This document shows positions 11,487 to 30,702 of a stretch of DNA of 64,000 bases, piece by piece. The stretch is from Entomortierella parvispora (Eukaryota > Mortierellomycota > Mortierellomycetes > Mortierellales > Mortierellaceae). The notes beneath the pieces are model-generated. The model saw nothing but the letters and a program-made list of their open reading frames with translations, made no database searches and was not told the origin of the DNA. Position 1 is the stretch's first letter, and each line of letters starts with the position of its first letter. The DNA is taken from assembly GCA_963573315.1 (NCBI GenBank), contig OY752147.1, positions 1,116,001-1,180,000 of the forward strand, read 5' to 3'. The position numbers were made by a program, and so were the translations under genes.

Positions 11487-14435
11487 ATGCTGGAAGCCCC
11501 CACACTCAGGACAAGAAAGCAATCCATGTCACCTTCAGACCAGAAGGGAAATGCTCTCAGGGAAAAGAGTATGACCCCTAATGGCACCAGTGGGGTCTCT
11601 TCCACGAGACAAGAGCCCATACCAACCGGCAACCAAGATTCCTCAAACACGAACGATGGCGCCCATGCTTCAAATGACCATGTAAAGACAGACATGACCG
11701 AAGAGACAGATGAAACAATGGAAGAGGCGGGTCATAGTCCACATGTTGAAGCTGACGAGCACGTCAAAGGAGTAAGCTCGCCCGAAAAGGAGGACGCAAT
11801 CGAAGAAAAGGATCCAGGTCAGCTGCAAGATACTGAATTTGGAGACAGTCAAACGGACGATACTCCCGCTGCTACACCGGCAGATGTCGATGAGGATAAA
11901 GACCACGACGATTCAACCGAGGGAATTGAGGCGGATCAAGGAGAGGACGGAGAAGGGGCCGAAGAAGGCGAATTCACAGATGATGGTGACGTGGCAAACG
12001 ACGATCCTCATCAAGGTCAGGAGGATGGTCTGGATTTGTTGGCCGCAGCAGAGGCTTCTATCGCCCTTGCTGAAAAAGATCAGGGCGACACCGTAATGGC
12101 AGAGCCCGACGAAGTTGATACACCGACAGAACAATCTGTCGAGTCCGAGATCGACTCTCAGCAGGAAAGGACCGACGGGTCTGACGAAGAGGAGGAGAAT
12201 GATGAAGACGAGGACAAAATGAACGATAACGAAGATCAAGAGGACGATGATGACAACGACGACGACGACGAGGCCGAAGTACCTGTAGCCGTGGTTGACT
12301 TCAAGAAACCCTCGCTTCTTTCTCAAAAACCGACGTTAAACCGGCCTCAATTGATCGAGGAAGAAAAGGACAGTGGCGACGACCTCTCTGATCTTTCAGA
12401 GTTTGATGACACAGATGACTCGGAAGAGGAAGAAAGTGCCAAGACGACAAGCGAGGCAGCCTCTACTCCCAAGCCGCCAAGCACAGGCCAGATTAATACT
12501 AGACCCTCTCTCGGAGGACGAAGGAAGTCGCTACGCGAGACAAGCCGCGAACGCCGTGAACAAGAACAGGAGCGAGCCAAGCGAGAAAGGCAGGACGAAG
12601 AGGATGAAGGAGACTCTTCGACAAACGAACGTCCTGTCTCCAGTCGAGCAAACCAGGCAAAGCGTCATCGTAGACTCTCTGAAATTCGACACGACGAGGA
12701 GCGAGACTCTGGGTCGGATGCAACGGAGGGCGAGGACCAGGAGAGAAAGACTGGAGAAGATGAGGAAGAGGAAGAGGAAGAGGAGGAAGGTGAGTCTGTC
12801 GTGTCCTGGATTTGCATATCATACATAAGCCCGAATTTCTGACTGTAATCGAATTCGTTAGATGCAGAGGTCAAGGTTAAACAAAAGCAAGCTCTCGATG
12901 CCTTGTCAAGCATAGAAGAAGAGTTTGCAAACCTCCGGGACCGGTGAGTTTATAACGTTTTATGTCTAATGATTGCTGTTGGTGACGGCCGCTAATATCG
13001 CCTCTTAAAACATAAACAATAGAATGTACGACGAGAGGATGCGTGAATTAGACAAGGAGGTCGAAATGATTAACGAAGGTATGATTTGGATCTTTTTCAA
13101 GTGCGTCAGAGAGAAAACCGGCAACACGTTATCTTGCGGAAACGCTAATGAACCGACTCGCGACAATGTAGGCACCCATCCAGAACTTTCATCACTGATG
13201 CGAGAAATTGAAGACAAGAGGCACCAGCGGCTTCGAGTAGCGAAGGCCTGGAGGACTCATCTGGGAGAGATTGCACAGTATCAGTTCGAGATTACAGAAT
13301 ACCAAGCCCACTGCACATACCAGGTGAGTGAGTTGTTTGTTATGATCTATATCGTTCTTTCATTCTTTTAACCACAATGTGATTTTCATCAGCAATAATT
13401 TTCTAACGCTTTCATGTTCATGTAACAAATTGTAGTCAACGAAGAGAACTGCGAGAACTGACATGGCCAGAGAACTAGGCAGAAAGCAGCGTAAATTGAT
13501 CTTGGAATTAACTTTGTCCTCTGATACCCGCAGAAAGAACGGTACGATCTCAATCAATGCAGTGTACCGGCCGGTCTTGATCTTTTACTCTTGTATTAAT
13601 TCAAACTGTGTGCGTGCATCAGTGACGGTAGAGAAGCAAACTTTGGTGCGAGCGCGCAAACAGAGGAAGTATGAGGTGCAAGAAATCAGGCTGATGAAAG
13701 AGAGATCGGGAGTCCCAGTGACCACGATGCCTCCCATGCTCACTCACGAAGAGCTTGAAGAAGATCTTCAGTCCATGGGGGTAAGTTTAGACAAGTCTTG
13801 CTGATTGTCTTTTTGAAATTTGCCAGGTCGACACTGACTCTCTGTGCTATCGTATAGTTGGCTCGTTCTATAGCGCCATCATCCCAACCAGCACCACCAC
13901 CTTTCGAACAACCGGGAGGATACCATCATCCCAGCTCAGCAAGGATAGGCGGCTCATCCATGACTTCAAACTATGGACACCACCGAGGTGGCCAATACGT
14001 TGAACATCGCTCTCATGGTACATTTATCGAGGGATCCCATTGAACATTGCCCACTTGTTATGTCAAGAGCTATTGCTGACTGATAATGTCCGCTCTTTTT
14101 CCAAATCAGCAGCTCGCCCAGACGTTGAAATTTATGTGGATGGTAGTCGGTGTATGATTGACGGAATTTGGTACAGACCCAATGACACTGTTGTGGTTTT
14201 GGATGCAGTTGTTGGAAAGTACCAAGCAAAATATCTGTTTCTGGCTGAAGACGAGGTAAAATCACCAGGCCATAGGAGTAATTCGCCACGAAGGCTCTTG
14301 TTCTCCATTCTTGCCAATCACTCACTCTATTGTCTGTTTTGTTAGGTCATGCTGCAGAAAATGGATGGGACAAAAACACGCATTCATTTGGATCTTTTCC
14401 GGGTGCGGAAACTGTACATGCAACCAAAAGCTTGA
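11487..14435 (+). CDS. SDS3: Sds3-like subunit of the Sin3 histone deacetylase complex
   Basis: Scaffold subunit needed to hold the Sin3-Rpd3 deacetylase complex together. Model: join(11487..12789, 12862..12943, 13023..13078, 13172..13323, 13436..13541, 13623..13780, 13858..14017, 14110..14255, 14346..14435), 750 residues. The first 430 residues are disordered and very acidic. The Sds3/BRMS1 region starts near residue 435: EEEFANLRDRMYDERMREL, then THPELSSLMREIEDKRHQRL and the coiled helix through QYQFEITEYQ. The C-terminal Tudor-like segment (DGSRCMIDGIWYRPNDTVVV through RIHLDLFRVRKLYM) corresponds to the SUDS3 C-terminus. A second in-frame ATG at 11526 is also possible as start. AATAAA follows at 14488. 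Confidence 0.88.
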
Positions 14436-14529
14436 GTGACGACCAATCCTTCTCCATTTCTATTCGATCTCTGATCCTCCTTCGCTTAATAAACATCCAT
14501 GGTGTCATAAGTGTGAATAGATACTCTTG

Positions 14530-15291
14530 TCATTCCCTTGCAGCGTTGGCATCACGTTCCTGAAGTAGATCACGGATGTGAGTAGTGACAAAGTATTGAG
14601 ACATGATTTCAGACGATAGGAATTTTGCGCCTTGAATGCTCTTGCGGCAGGTTTTGGCACCGCACCAGCAAGGAAAAGGCTGGCACATCTCCCATTCGCT
14701 CGAAGGATAGAAGAAGGTCAAGGAGTCACCTAATATAAAGAGAGTAAAAAACCATACTGGGGCATCAGAAACGATCAACAGAAAGAAAAAAAACAGGAAT
14801 TCTGTTTAACGCACAAAAGAAAAGAAACCAAGAGAGGAAATTTTACCCTTCTTGATGTCGACAGCAGCTATCAGCTGCATCTTGTCCGTATCGACATTAG
14901 TGGATGGCTTGCAAGAGTGGTTGAGAAAGGCGACTGCAACAGGATCAGCGGAAAGAAATATAAAAAAAAAGAGTAAGAATGCATAACAGCGATCCGTTGT
15001 ATCGACCTCTTTTTTTTCTTTCTATCAGTGTGCCCTACGGTCTGAGTTGAACTCGATATACAGGTCGCGCGAGACTTGAACGGAGGTATATGTCTTGGGT
15101 CCTGGGGTGGTCCCCTTGATGTCGCAGATGATCTTTCCCTTGGAATAGTCTTTGGAGGCAACCAACAGAGAGTTGAAGGAACCTTCGGCATAGACAACCT
15201 CAAAGAGTCCGGGATGGGAAGGTATATAGGCCTTCTTGACCACTTCTGCGTCCAAGATGGTGTCTTCGTTGATGCAGTTTGTTTCAGACAT
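14530..15291 (-). CDS. Small SET-domain protein (putative lysine methyltransferase)
   Basis: Model: complement(join(14530..14729, 14847..14933, 15039..15291)), 179 residues, essentially a bare SET domain. Exon 1 gives the N-terminal SET strands (FEVVYAEGSFNSLLVASKDY). Joining exons 1 and 2 restores FNSDLAFLNHSCKPSTN, the AdoMet-binding NHSC motif. Exon 3 gives DSLTFFYPSSEW and a cysteine cluster CWCGAKTCRKSIQG like a post-SET region. The usual YDY/YDYG tyrosine is replaced by FFYP, a form I associate with small fungal SET proteins, so activity and substrate are unknown. Its 3' end faces SDS3 (94 bp between stops) and its 5' end is divergent from the MYST gene. Confidence 0.82.
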
Positions 15292-15554
15292 GGTCGATTG
15301 GGGTTTACTTGGGTATCGTGTTGTGAACGAGCGGCAAAGTCGGGGAGAGTGATCGCGTGTAAAATGTGACGAAAAAAAGAAAGAAAGGTGGAGACGTAAG
15401 TTCGGTCCCAGCCATGCAAGTGATTTTTGCCACCAATAACCGGCGGTGGCTTGGTGTCCAGCAGACATCACTTTGCTTGCCATCTCCACGCGAATGTGTG
15501 TGTGTGTGTGTGTCACTGAACTCCCCTCAACAGACGACGAACATCAACTCGAGC
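15292..15554. promoter_or_regulatory. Divergent promoter shared by the SET and MYST genes
   Basis: Only 263 bp separate the start codons of the two outward-facing chromatin genes. The stretch contains a short (TG)n run at 15497-15513 and no obvious TATA box. Shared regulation is inferred from spacing alone. Confidence 0.55.
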
Positions 15555-18605
<3,051 letters not shown>

Positions 18606-19864
18606 AATCGGTGGAAAAATAAATTCCATTGAAAAGAAGGCCCCGGTTCAACGCGAGAAAGGCAGTGCTTACATGAGCCATTGGATGTGGTTTAGGATTG
18701 CCGAAAAAAGCAGGACCGAACTAAGACGACGGCGATGATGGTGATGATGATGCATATTTGCAGGATCGAGGACAAACCTCGTCAGAGATTTTTTTTTTGT
18801 TTTAGATAGAATGAATTTCGATGACGGCCAGGGTAAAATAGGGCTGGTATCGCCGTGTCAGACAAGTGGACCCAGAGCAGGATTATTGTATAAACATGTT
18901 GCGGATAGAGATGGTAAAAATATCTCGAGGCCTGAGCAGAGGACTGGGTGCATGCGTGGGTATCTAACCTGCAAGGGGGGGAAGAGGTGTTTTTTTTATT
19001 GTAATCCGTGGGCACAGAATCAAATTTGTCAAGAGGCAAAGTCGATTCGAATCTGTGGCTGTCATTTGAAAGAAAGAAAGAAAGAAAGAAAGGAAAGGCC
19101 TGGGCTTTTGATTTTCAGTATATAGCAGTGCTGAATGTTGTTGGTGCTGTCGCTACAGCATTGCAGTTGGTTCCTGCCGAGTGGCAGAGAAAGAGAGAGA
19201 GAGACAAGATGCAGGGCGGGACAAAACGGTATCTTTCCGGGAGAGAGGGAGGCGTGCATTGTCCAGGAGCTGGAGTGGACAGTGCACAGGTCTGTTTCTT
19301 GTGCGTGTTTTTCCCAAAGACAGTGGAGAGGCAAGCAAGCAAGGCACCGTGAAGGGCAAGGCAGGCTGCAAGCATATGCAAATCACATGACAGCAGGAAA
19401 AAGGCACCAAGAACGCCAAAAATTGACTCAGAGACATGCAGGCAGACAGACGGACACAAGACCCTTTTTTGCACACCTTTTTTCTCTCACTCTCTTTCTT
19501 GCTTTCTCTCCTTCTCTTTGTCGCCCTCCTTCTCACCTTCTCTTTCTTCCTCTCTCTCATTATTATTCTCTCGCGCTCCTCCTACCTTCTCGATCCTAAT
19601 CTCTTTCTCTCTTTGCTTCCATCCTCCCCTCATTTCAATCTCTCGTTCTCTTTCTCAATCTTCACTTCCTTTCTCCTCCACAATCCAAACCACATCTGCA
19701 AACGCGCCTCCTCTTCTCCTTCCTCTTCTTCCTCCTTGCTTGTATCACCCTCCCACACAGCTCTCCTAATACCCTTTTTCATCGCTCTCTCCTTCTCCTC
19801 TCTTCCATCCTCTCTTTCTCCACATCCCACCCTCGTTTGCTTTACACCTATATACCCTGCAAAA
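18606..19864. other. Intergenic region with GAAA repeat and pyrimidine-rich leader
   Basis: No gene is supported. A short GAAA tandem run lies at 19069-19092. From about 19470 to 19850 the plus strand is almost entirely C and T, matching the leader-like tracts seen before other starts. The open frame through it is Leu/Ser/Phe-rich and looks non-coding. Confidence 0.5.
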
Positions 19865-22186
19865 ATGCCCTGCCGCGCCTCGCCGCCTCCTCCGCCTCCT
19901 CCACACTCAAGTCTTGACTTGACTCCCTCGCCAGCACCGCTTTCCAATCCCTTGGTCTATCGCCTTCGCACTTGTTGTCTCCAAGAGTTCCTGCCCAGAG
20001 TCTCGATTAAACAAAAACGCTCCTTTGCCTCGTCTCGGCCAAAGACCTGCTGTTCCTGTCCAACAACAGCAACAACAACAGTGTCGTCGCCGTCCACAGG
20101 TCCACTATTATCACCATGCTGCTGTTCCTCCTCATCCTCATCCGTACCACCAGCAAAGTGCTTGTCAACAAGGACGAGAGCAACAGAAAACAATCACACG
20201 ACTGGTCCTTGTGCCGCTTTTTCTCCCCGTCCAAGTCCAACCCAACTCTCGCTCCTCGTTCAGCAAAACAACAACCAACATACCCATTGTAATCATATTA
20301 TTAATAACACTGTCCATACCCCTGCCAGCAACAACAACAGCAACCACGACAACCTTAGCCATTATACCCGCATTAACACCACCATCGCAACAACAACAAC
20401 TACGATATCATGGCTACCCCCAATGTCAAACATCCAGCTCTCTCAGCTCCAATCGACCCTGATCCATCGTTTCTTGACGCAATCTTTGACCGAGAACAAC
20501 CGTGTCTCGAACAAGACTGTTCAACAAAATGACGCGTGCCGTTCCTCCTCTTCCTTTTCTGAACCTGAGGATGAGCGATTTTTTGAAAGCAACGATGGGA
20601 TCGATAAGGAGCTACGAGGGGATCATTCGAGAGCAACCACGGCAAATGGGACACGGATGTTCTTGTTAGACTCTGCGATGGCAGTCGATATGGAGGAGGA
20701 TTGGACAGAGACGCATGAGCTTGTTTGGCCCGAAGGCGACTATTACATGGCGAAAAAGACGTTTATTCGTGAGGGTGTCGCGCATCTGAGACGGGGTCGT
20801 CGATACATTTTTGTGGAACCAGTCCTTGGCCCTGCAGCGTCGTACTTGTACCCCCGTTGGACAACAACAACAACAACAGCAGCAGCAGCGACCTCGGAGG
20901 CGGTGGGGGATACTCCCACGTCTTTATCATCGTCCACATTGGCATCATCAACAGCAACAGCAACAGTCATGCATGCAGCTGCAGATGGGGCTGATGATCC
21001 TTCTTTACCCACGGTGACCTTATCTACAGACCTGTTATCTCATCCTGAACATAGTGTAGATGGTGACGAACACAACGCTATCAGCAACGGTCATCTTGTT
21101 ACACCGCATGGTGATGGTGGTGGTCCAAGACGCGAGGATGACGAGGGTGTTCCCAGCAACATTAACGAGCAAGATAAGGATCAGAATAACAAAGGGGATA
21201 GCCAATGTCATGATGAGAATCCCACTTCAGGAGGAAGAAGAGAAAAAGAAGAAGAGGGAGGAAGACTCGAAAAAGTTCAGGAGGAAGTACAGGGATGCAA
21301 CGAAAGCGATCCTGTTCTTGCACAGGATGACGAATCGGGCACAGAAGACCGTGCGCCTGCGGGACAGCCAATTCAAGATAACAGCAAGGACACGGACCCT
21401 GCTAGCCTAATCGGGGGTGAGAAGTCTGAGAAGGAGGACATAGACGAAACCATGGTCGCAGCAGCAGCAGCAGCAGCAGCAGCAGCGGCGGCGGCGGCGA
21501 CTACGCCTGAATCTACAAACCCTACTACGGTCACCTCTATGACCACCACCACGGCCTCTGCCCCTGTGAATGCTTCTTCGACAGAGAGTGCCTCCATAAC
21601 CGATTCTATATCATCTCCTATGCCTGCTCTGGACAATACTCTTTTCGACGCTTCAGTTCATGATGGGGCTTTGGAGGATTCTTATCCTCACCAGGACGAA
21701 CCCTCGTTGGAGCCCTACTCCCCTTTATTGGACCCCACCACGGACGGTCAAGATCAGTTTGAATATGGTCTGTACGAACTTCAGTTCATCCCCAAGATCC
21801 AGTACCTCCATCCAGAACAGTTCTTGCCCTCTCGACAGTCATTTATCGTTCACCTGGATGAAGATCGCCCCACCTTGGCCTCCCCGGTACCAACCCCGCA
21901 CCCTTCCCCTTCGTCGTCCTCGTTTTCTTTATCATCCTTATCATCAACATCTCCATCGCGCGCTTTGACCAGGACGGAATGTCGTTGTCAACTGATGATG
22001 CGCAAAGCTTTGATGCAGCAAGATCTCCTCCAGGTCTGGCCTCCGGTGGCCCCGATCCGCACCCTTCAGGAACGGCTGCAGGATGCAGAAGAGGAGGCGA
22101 GAATGATGGAGATCAAGCAAAAAGTCCAGTTGCAGACCATGCATTGGCGAAAGGCCCTGATGATCCAAACCATTGTCTGTGGCTGA
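19865..22186 (+). CDS. Unrecognised low-complexity protein, start uncertain
   Basis: No family recognised. The frame is open from before 19436, but the DNA up to 19860 looks like leader. ATG 19865 gives 773 residues, ATG 20423 gives 587 and ATG 20655 about 510. A compact segment (WPEGDYYMAKKTFIREGVAH, then a GRRYIFVEPVLGPA strand) at about 20725-20840 and another near 21760-21870 (YELQFIPKIQYLHPEQFLPS) look folded. Between them lie acidic and Ser/Thr-rich repeats and a 15-alanine run encoded by GCA/GCG codons at about 21451-21500. The C-terminus (22010-22180) is a charged helix, possibly coiled coil. Between 19865 and 20460 another frame also reads as Gln/His-rich protein, so the 5' part is doubtful. 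AATAAA lies at 22193. Confidence 0.6.
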   Translation: MPCRASPPPPPPPHSSLDLTPSPAPLSNPLVYRLRTCCLQEFLPRVSIKQKRSFASSRPKTCCSCPTTATTTVSSPSTGPLLSPCCCSSSSSSVPPAKCLSTRTRATENNHTTGPCAAFSPRPSPTQLSLLVQQNNNQHTHCNHIINNTVHTPASNNNSNHDNLSHYTRINTTIATTTTTISWLPPMSNIQLSQLQSTLIHRFLTQSLTENNRVSNKTVQQNDACRSSSSFSEPEDERFFESNDGIDKELRGDHSRATTANGTRMFLLDSAMAVDMEEDWTETHELVWPEGDYYMAKKTFIREGVAHLRRGRRYIFVEPVLGPAASYLYPRWTTTTTTAAAATSEAVGDTPTSLSSSTLASSTATATVMHAAADGADDPSLPTVTLSTDLLSHPEHSVDGDEHNAISNGHLVTPHGDGGGPRREDDEGVPSNINEQDKDQNNKGDSQCHDENPTSGGRREKEEEGGRLEKVQEEVQGCNESDPVLAQDDESGTEDRAPAGQPIQDNSKDTDPASLIGGEKSEKEDIDETMVAAAAAAAAAAAAAATTPESTNPTTVTSMTTTTASAPVNASSTESASITDSISSPMPALDNTLFDASVHDGALEDSYPHQDEPSLEPYSPLLDPTTDGQDQFEYGLYELQFIPKIQYLHPEQFLPSRQSFIVHLDEDRPTLASPVPTPHPSPSSSSFSLSSLSSTSPSRALTRTECRCQLMMRKALMQQDLLQVWPPVAPIRTLQERLQDAEEEARMMEIKQKVQLQTMHWRKALMIQTIVCG

Positions 22187-22291
22187 ACAGCAAATAAAAA
22201 CATATAAAAAAAAATGAAAGTATAATAGCCACTATTACCCTTTAGTTTAGATTGGTACAATACTAGACCAACGTGTCTAAAGATGTACATG

Positions 22292-25031
22292 CTATTGGTG
22301 ATGGTGATGCTGATGCTGGTGGTAGTGATGATGATGGTGGTGAGAGTCGTCATGTTTGCGAGGTTGGATTGGGATCGCCTCCTCACTGCTTACAGTCACA
22401 GAGTCCTTGGCCGAGTCTGAGAGGGCTTCCACGGCAATAGTATCCAATGAATCAACCACGCTAGCACCACGGTCGTAGTCATCGTCAGCGTCCTCCGAGG
22501 TCGCTGTTGAGGATACGGTCGTACTGCTCGCGGTTGACGCACTCTCGTCACTATCCAAAAGGGTGATGGAACCGCCCTCGATCACATTGGCAGGCGGCTC
22601 AAGTCCAGCCGAGCTCGCTCTTGAAAACACGGCATCGTAATCAGTAACTGGTGTCTGAAGGGCCGATCTCTGCGATGCTGTAGGAGAGGAAGACCCGGTC
22701 ACCGTCTTTCCAAACATGCGCTCCTCCATCTTGGTTTGCATACCTCGCAGTCTCCATTCGTTCTCTGCTAACCAATTCTGTTGAGGTCCCACAACCGACC
22801 CAGGCCGCATCAACCTCATATACGCAATGGCCTCCCTGGCTGACATATCAAAATGTCGCATCAGATACGCGCCAATCAAGGTCCCGGTTCGACCCAGACC
22901 CGCCATACAATGGACTGCGACTATTCCATGCTTGAACTGGATCACTTCCTCACAGACATCAATAAACAACTCAACAATCGACCATGGCGGATTGGTCCCA
23001 TCTGCAAAAATCATGTCCATGTGCTGCATCCCTCGTGCCAGGAAATGGCTCTTGTCATAGGTCGATGCGTTCAATCGGATCACGGTGTGAACCTTTGCCT
23101 TTTTTTCAAAATAGTCCAGTAGACTCTGAAAGCTCTTTTGGAGACGGGTGCGTTTCTTCCGGATCTTCTTTTCGCCTGGTTGTTCTTCATTGAGTGTCCC
23201 CTTCTCCTCCTTTCCTTCCGCGGTAAAAGGCGTGCTGATACTAGAGCTTTCTTCCGTGATATCCTCAAAACTGCCTCTGGTTATCGAGGAAGACAGTGGT
23301 GATGGAGCCTTGACTTTCGACTCTTCATGGTAGTAATGGATAGAAGACGCTTGGAGTGATGATGACAGGGGGCATTCCTTTGGCTGGTCGACTGGTAAAG
23401 TTACGGGGGAAGGGATGAAGGGTGTTGAGATGCGTGAGGAACCGGCAGAGGATTGAATCGGCGATGGCGTGTTAGAGCGTGTTGAATATGATGAGCTAGA
23501 TGAGGAAGACGACCCTTCGCTCGTTGACTCCTCTTCCTCTGTTGGCGTCTCGAGTCCTTGGGCGGCCTTCTCTGCTGCTGCCTCTGCTGCTTTGGCCTGA
23601 TACTCCACTAGGCGGACACGCGTCATTGGATCTGTCGGTCCGGCAAACGCAATGAAAAACGGGGTAATCCAGTTGAAATCCCCGTTAATGACACGCTCGT
23701 AATGCTCGTATTCCTTGACGTCAAACTGATCCAGACGTAACAGCCCCAAGTCAAGGCCTTTTCGAAGTCCTCGAAGGCAATCCAAAATAGAGAGTGTATA
23801 ATGGGCCGGACAGTCGGCAGCGTCGCGGTATGGGGTGATAGGTGGATGAACATGTTCAACTGGAGCATTCGCTTCCTCGGGTGTTTTGTTTTGTAGGAGC
23901 ATCTGAATGGAGGGAAAAGAGAGGAGCGCATTAGATCGAATGAGCGGCAGCTACTTTAGGAAGAGAGTAGACTGTGGTTGGATTTCACTGCCCTCACCAT
24001 ATAGCAACACATTGCAAAAGCTGCATTCGCTCGCTTTTTGTCATCTGGCTTTGTGTGTAAACAAAGAACTTTGCCTTGTTCGTCAGCGATCTAGTTTTAC
24101 AAGAAAAAATGAATAAAAGTATGAGTATTCGCATCCATCCTCTCTAAATCACCATGACAGCAGGCTAGCAAAAGTCATTTACATCCATCCTCTCTTTCAT
24201 AAGGCAACAGAAACGAAACACATCGGCGATATTAAAAGGTCCGAAATCATGGCAGAACTCCATGTAGGTGAGGTATCTGTCGACGGTTAGGTATGTTGTC
24301 CTGGAGGTGCTGATGGGGGCCGTCGTAGTCCACATGAAATATAACCGGTCTAAGTCCAGATTTGCAATGAATTAGCAAACGCCTAGAGGACGCGAGCAGT
24401 AACAGCACAACGAAAAATCACCTTCGATAAACTCGCACACGTTCAGAGCCTCTCGATCAATGTCGTCCAGGATCGACTGTCTTCGCTGATGCCCTCCTCG
24501 CAACGGATGCATCTCTTGGCTGCGAGGGCCACGCTGGCTGTGTGCGCCTCTGTTGGACATGCCAGTGGGGGGCAATCCACGCGTGTGTTGACCGCCAGGG
24601 ATGTTGGTGACAACCGAACCTAAAGAACCGCCTTTTTGTCCGCTCTGTGCCACCGCCTGGACACCAGCGCCACCGCCACCAACCCTGTCCCAAAACGCAG
24701 CTGCCCTCTCCCCACGGGTGACAGTTGAAGTGTCACGATGGCCATGGTCCCATTCATTGGTCCATTCCATGGGCTCATGCTGCCCCTCTGCATCCCCCTC
24801 GTTTCTGAACAGCTTGGTGCCATGGGTCTGCATCGCCGCATGGGATCGATTCCATGACCTGGCTGGGTTATTTGGTGGCGGAGGTGTTGAAGGATGTTTC
24901 GTTCCAGCCAAGACACTCGCTGAGTGCGCTGCGCCTGGGCTCTGCTTGGTGGCCGAGGTCGCCTCCTTTGGGTTCGCCATGGACAAGGTGTCGTCGTAAT
25001 CGTGGCGCTTGAGGGTTACGGTTGGGGGCAT
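22292..25031 (-). CDS. CDC14: CDC14 dual-specificity protein phosphatase
   Basis: Proline-directed phosphoserine phosphatase reversing Cdk phosphorylation. Model: complement(join(22292..23902, 23998..24090, 24183..24349, 24422..25031)), 826 residues. A disordered N-terminal extension of about 200 residues precedes the A domain (FIEDRLYFMWTTTAP at the exon 1/2 junction, FCHDFGPFNIADVFRFCC, DDKKRANAAFAMCCYM, INGDFNWITPFFIAFAGP). The catalytic B domain has general acid in FADGTNPP and the P-loop VHCMAGLGRTGT near residue 620, followed by RPGSVVGPQQNW. About 150 Ser/Glu-rich residues (about 395-550) separate the two domains, far more than usual. The tail is acidic and ends in a His run. It faces the preceding gene tail to tail with 105 bp between stops. 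Confidence 0.93.
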
Positions 25032-25692
25032 CTCAAAGAAGGAAAGAAGTAAACATGCAGGAGATGGAGAGGAGGAGGGGGAGAGAGGAGTGAATGAACC
25101 AGAGGGGGGAGAGGGATGGAGGGAATGGGATGGAGGGAATGAGAGGATGGAGAGGGATGAATGGATGGGAGGAAAAGGCTTGCGCTGGACGAGACCAGCA
25201 GAAGCCAGAGGCCCAAGGAAGGCCAAGGTCCAGTGACAGAGCAGCGGATCCGATCCGTTCTGGCTGGCAGACACGCAGACACACAGCAGACACGGCGTGC
25301 TGTCTGTCTTGCTCTGCAGGAGCACCGTGCGGCGACCGCGCACGCGACACGACACGACCCAGCTGCAGGGGACACCGCCCGCCAGAAACAGTCTGCCAAA
25401 GCGCAACGTGCAGCCGATGGGCAGCCATCCATCCAACAAGAGATGCAACGTCGATGCAATCCTGGAATGTGGAATCGACATCCACGCAGCAAAGTTGATA
25501 GCTCCCCTTTGCTCGGCGGATTTGGTGGCAACCGCACCAAGACTGCAGAGGCGCGTCGTCGCGTCCCCCTCGCGTTTTTTACGTGATGGAGCTCTTTCCA
25601 TTCCATTCTATTCCATTCCTTTCCTTTCCTTTACTTTCCTTTCCTTTCCTTGGTTTACATTTAAATGTTTATTAAAGTGGTAGATAAGGCGT
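25032..25692. other. Intergenic region between PKC1 3' end and CDC14
   Basis: No gene is supported. The minus strand is pyrimidine-rich at about 25030-25190, just before the CDC14 start. TTCC-type short repeats lie at 25598-25655. A minus-strand AATAAA at 25668-25673, 20 bases past the PKC1 stop, is the likely PKC1 polyadenylation signal. Confidence 0.5.
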
Positions 25693-30190
<4,498 letters not shown>

Positions 30191-30702
30191 GTCTGCTCTG
30201 CGGTGTCAATTCCAATGGAAGCCTTGTTGGGGAGGAATCTGTTTTATCTGTGTCAAGAAAAGTCCGTTGCTGTCGAGAAGCGAAAGGTCGATAGAGTTGG
30301 CGACAAAAATAGACGGAAAAGTGCACACCTCTAAAAAAACGAGGGTTGATGACAAGAGTGAAGACTGGTCTCTTTGCTGTCTTCCTTACTCGGCGAAGAG
30401 AAGATAAAGAGGACAGAGACAAGTCGGGGGCCTCGGCGGGGAGAAGGAGCGGGGAGAGGAGCAAAACTAGAGAGGACAAGGAATGATGAAGATGATGATG
30501 ATGAGAGAAGAGGACCGAGCTGACCGAGCTGTCGAGGCACGAAAATGCTGGCAACTATGGATCACGTGATGTGTTTTGCCGCCAATTTTTCTTTCTCTTT
30601 TTTTTTCCGTTCCGGTTCCTGGCCGAAGCATGTGTGCAGCACAAAACAACACCTCTGAAACGTTTGAATCTGCATCCCGCTTCTTCCCTTCTTCCCATCA
30701 CC
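30191..30702. promoter_or_regulatory. Divergent promoter of PKC1 and the TrhO-like gene
   Basis: 512 bp between two outward-facing starts. It contains a GATGATGATG run near 30487-30503 and a T-rich stretch at about 30590-30608. No TATA box or known binding site is recognised. Shared control is inferred from geometry only. Confidence 0.45.
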
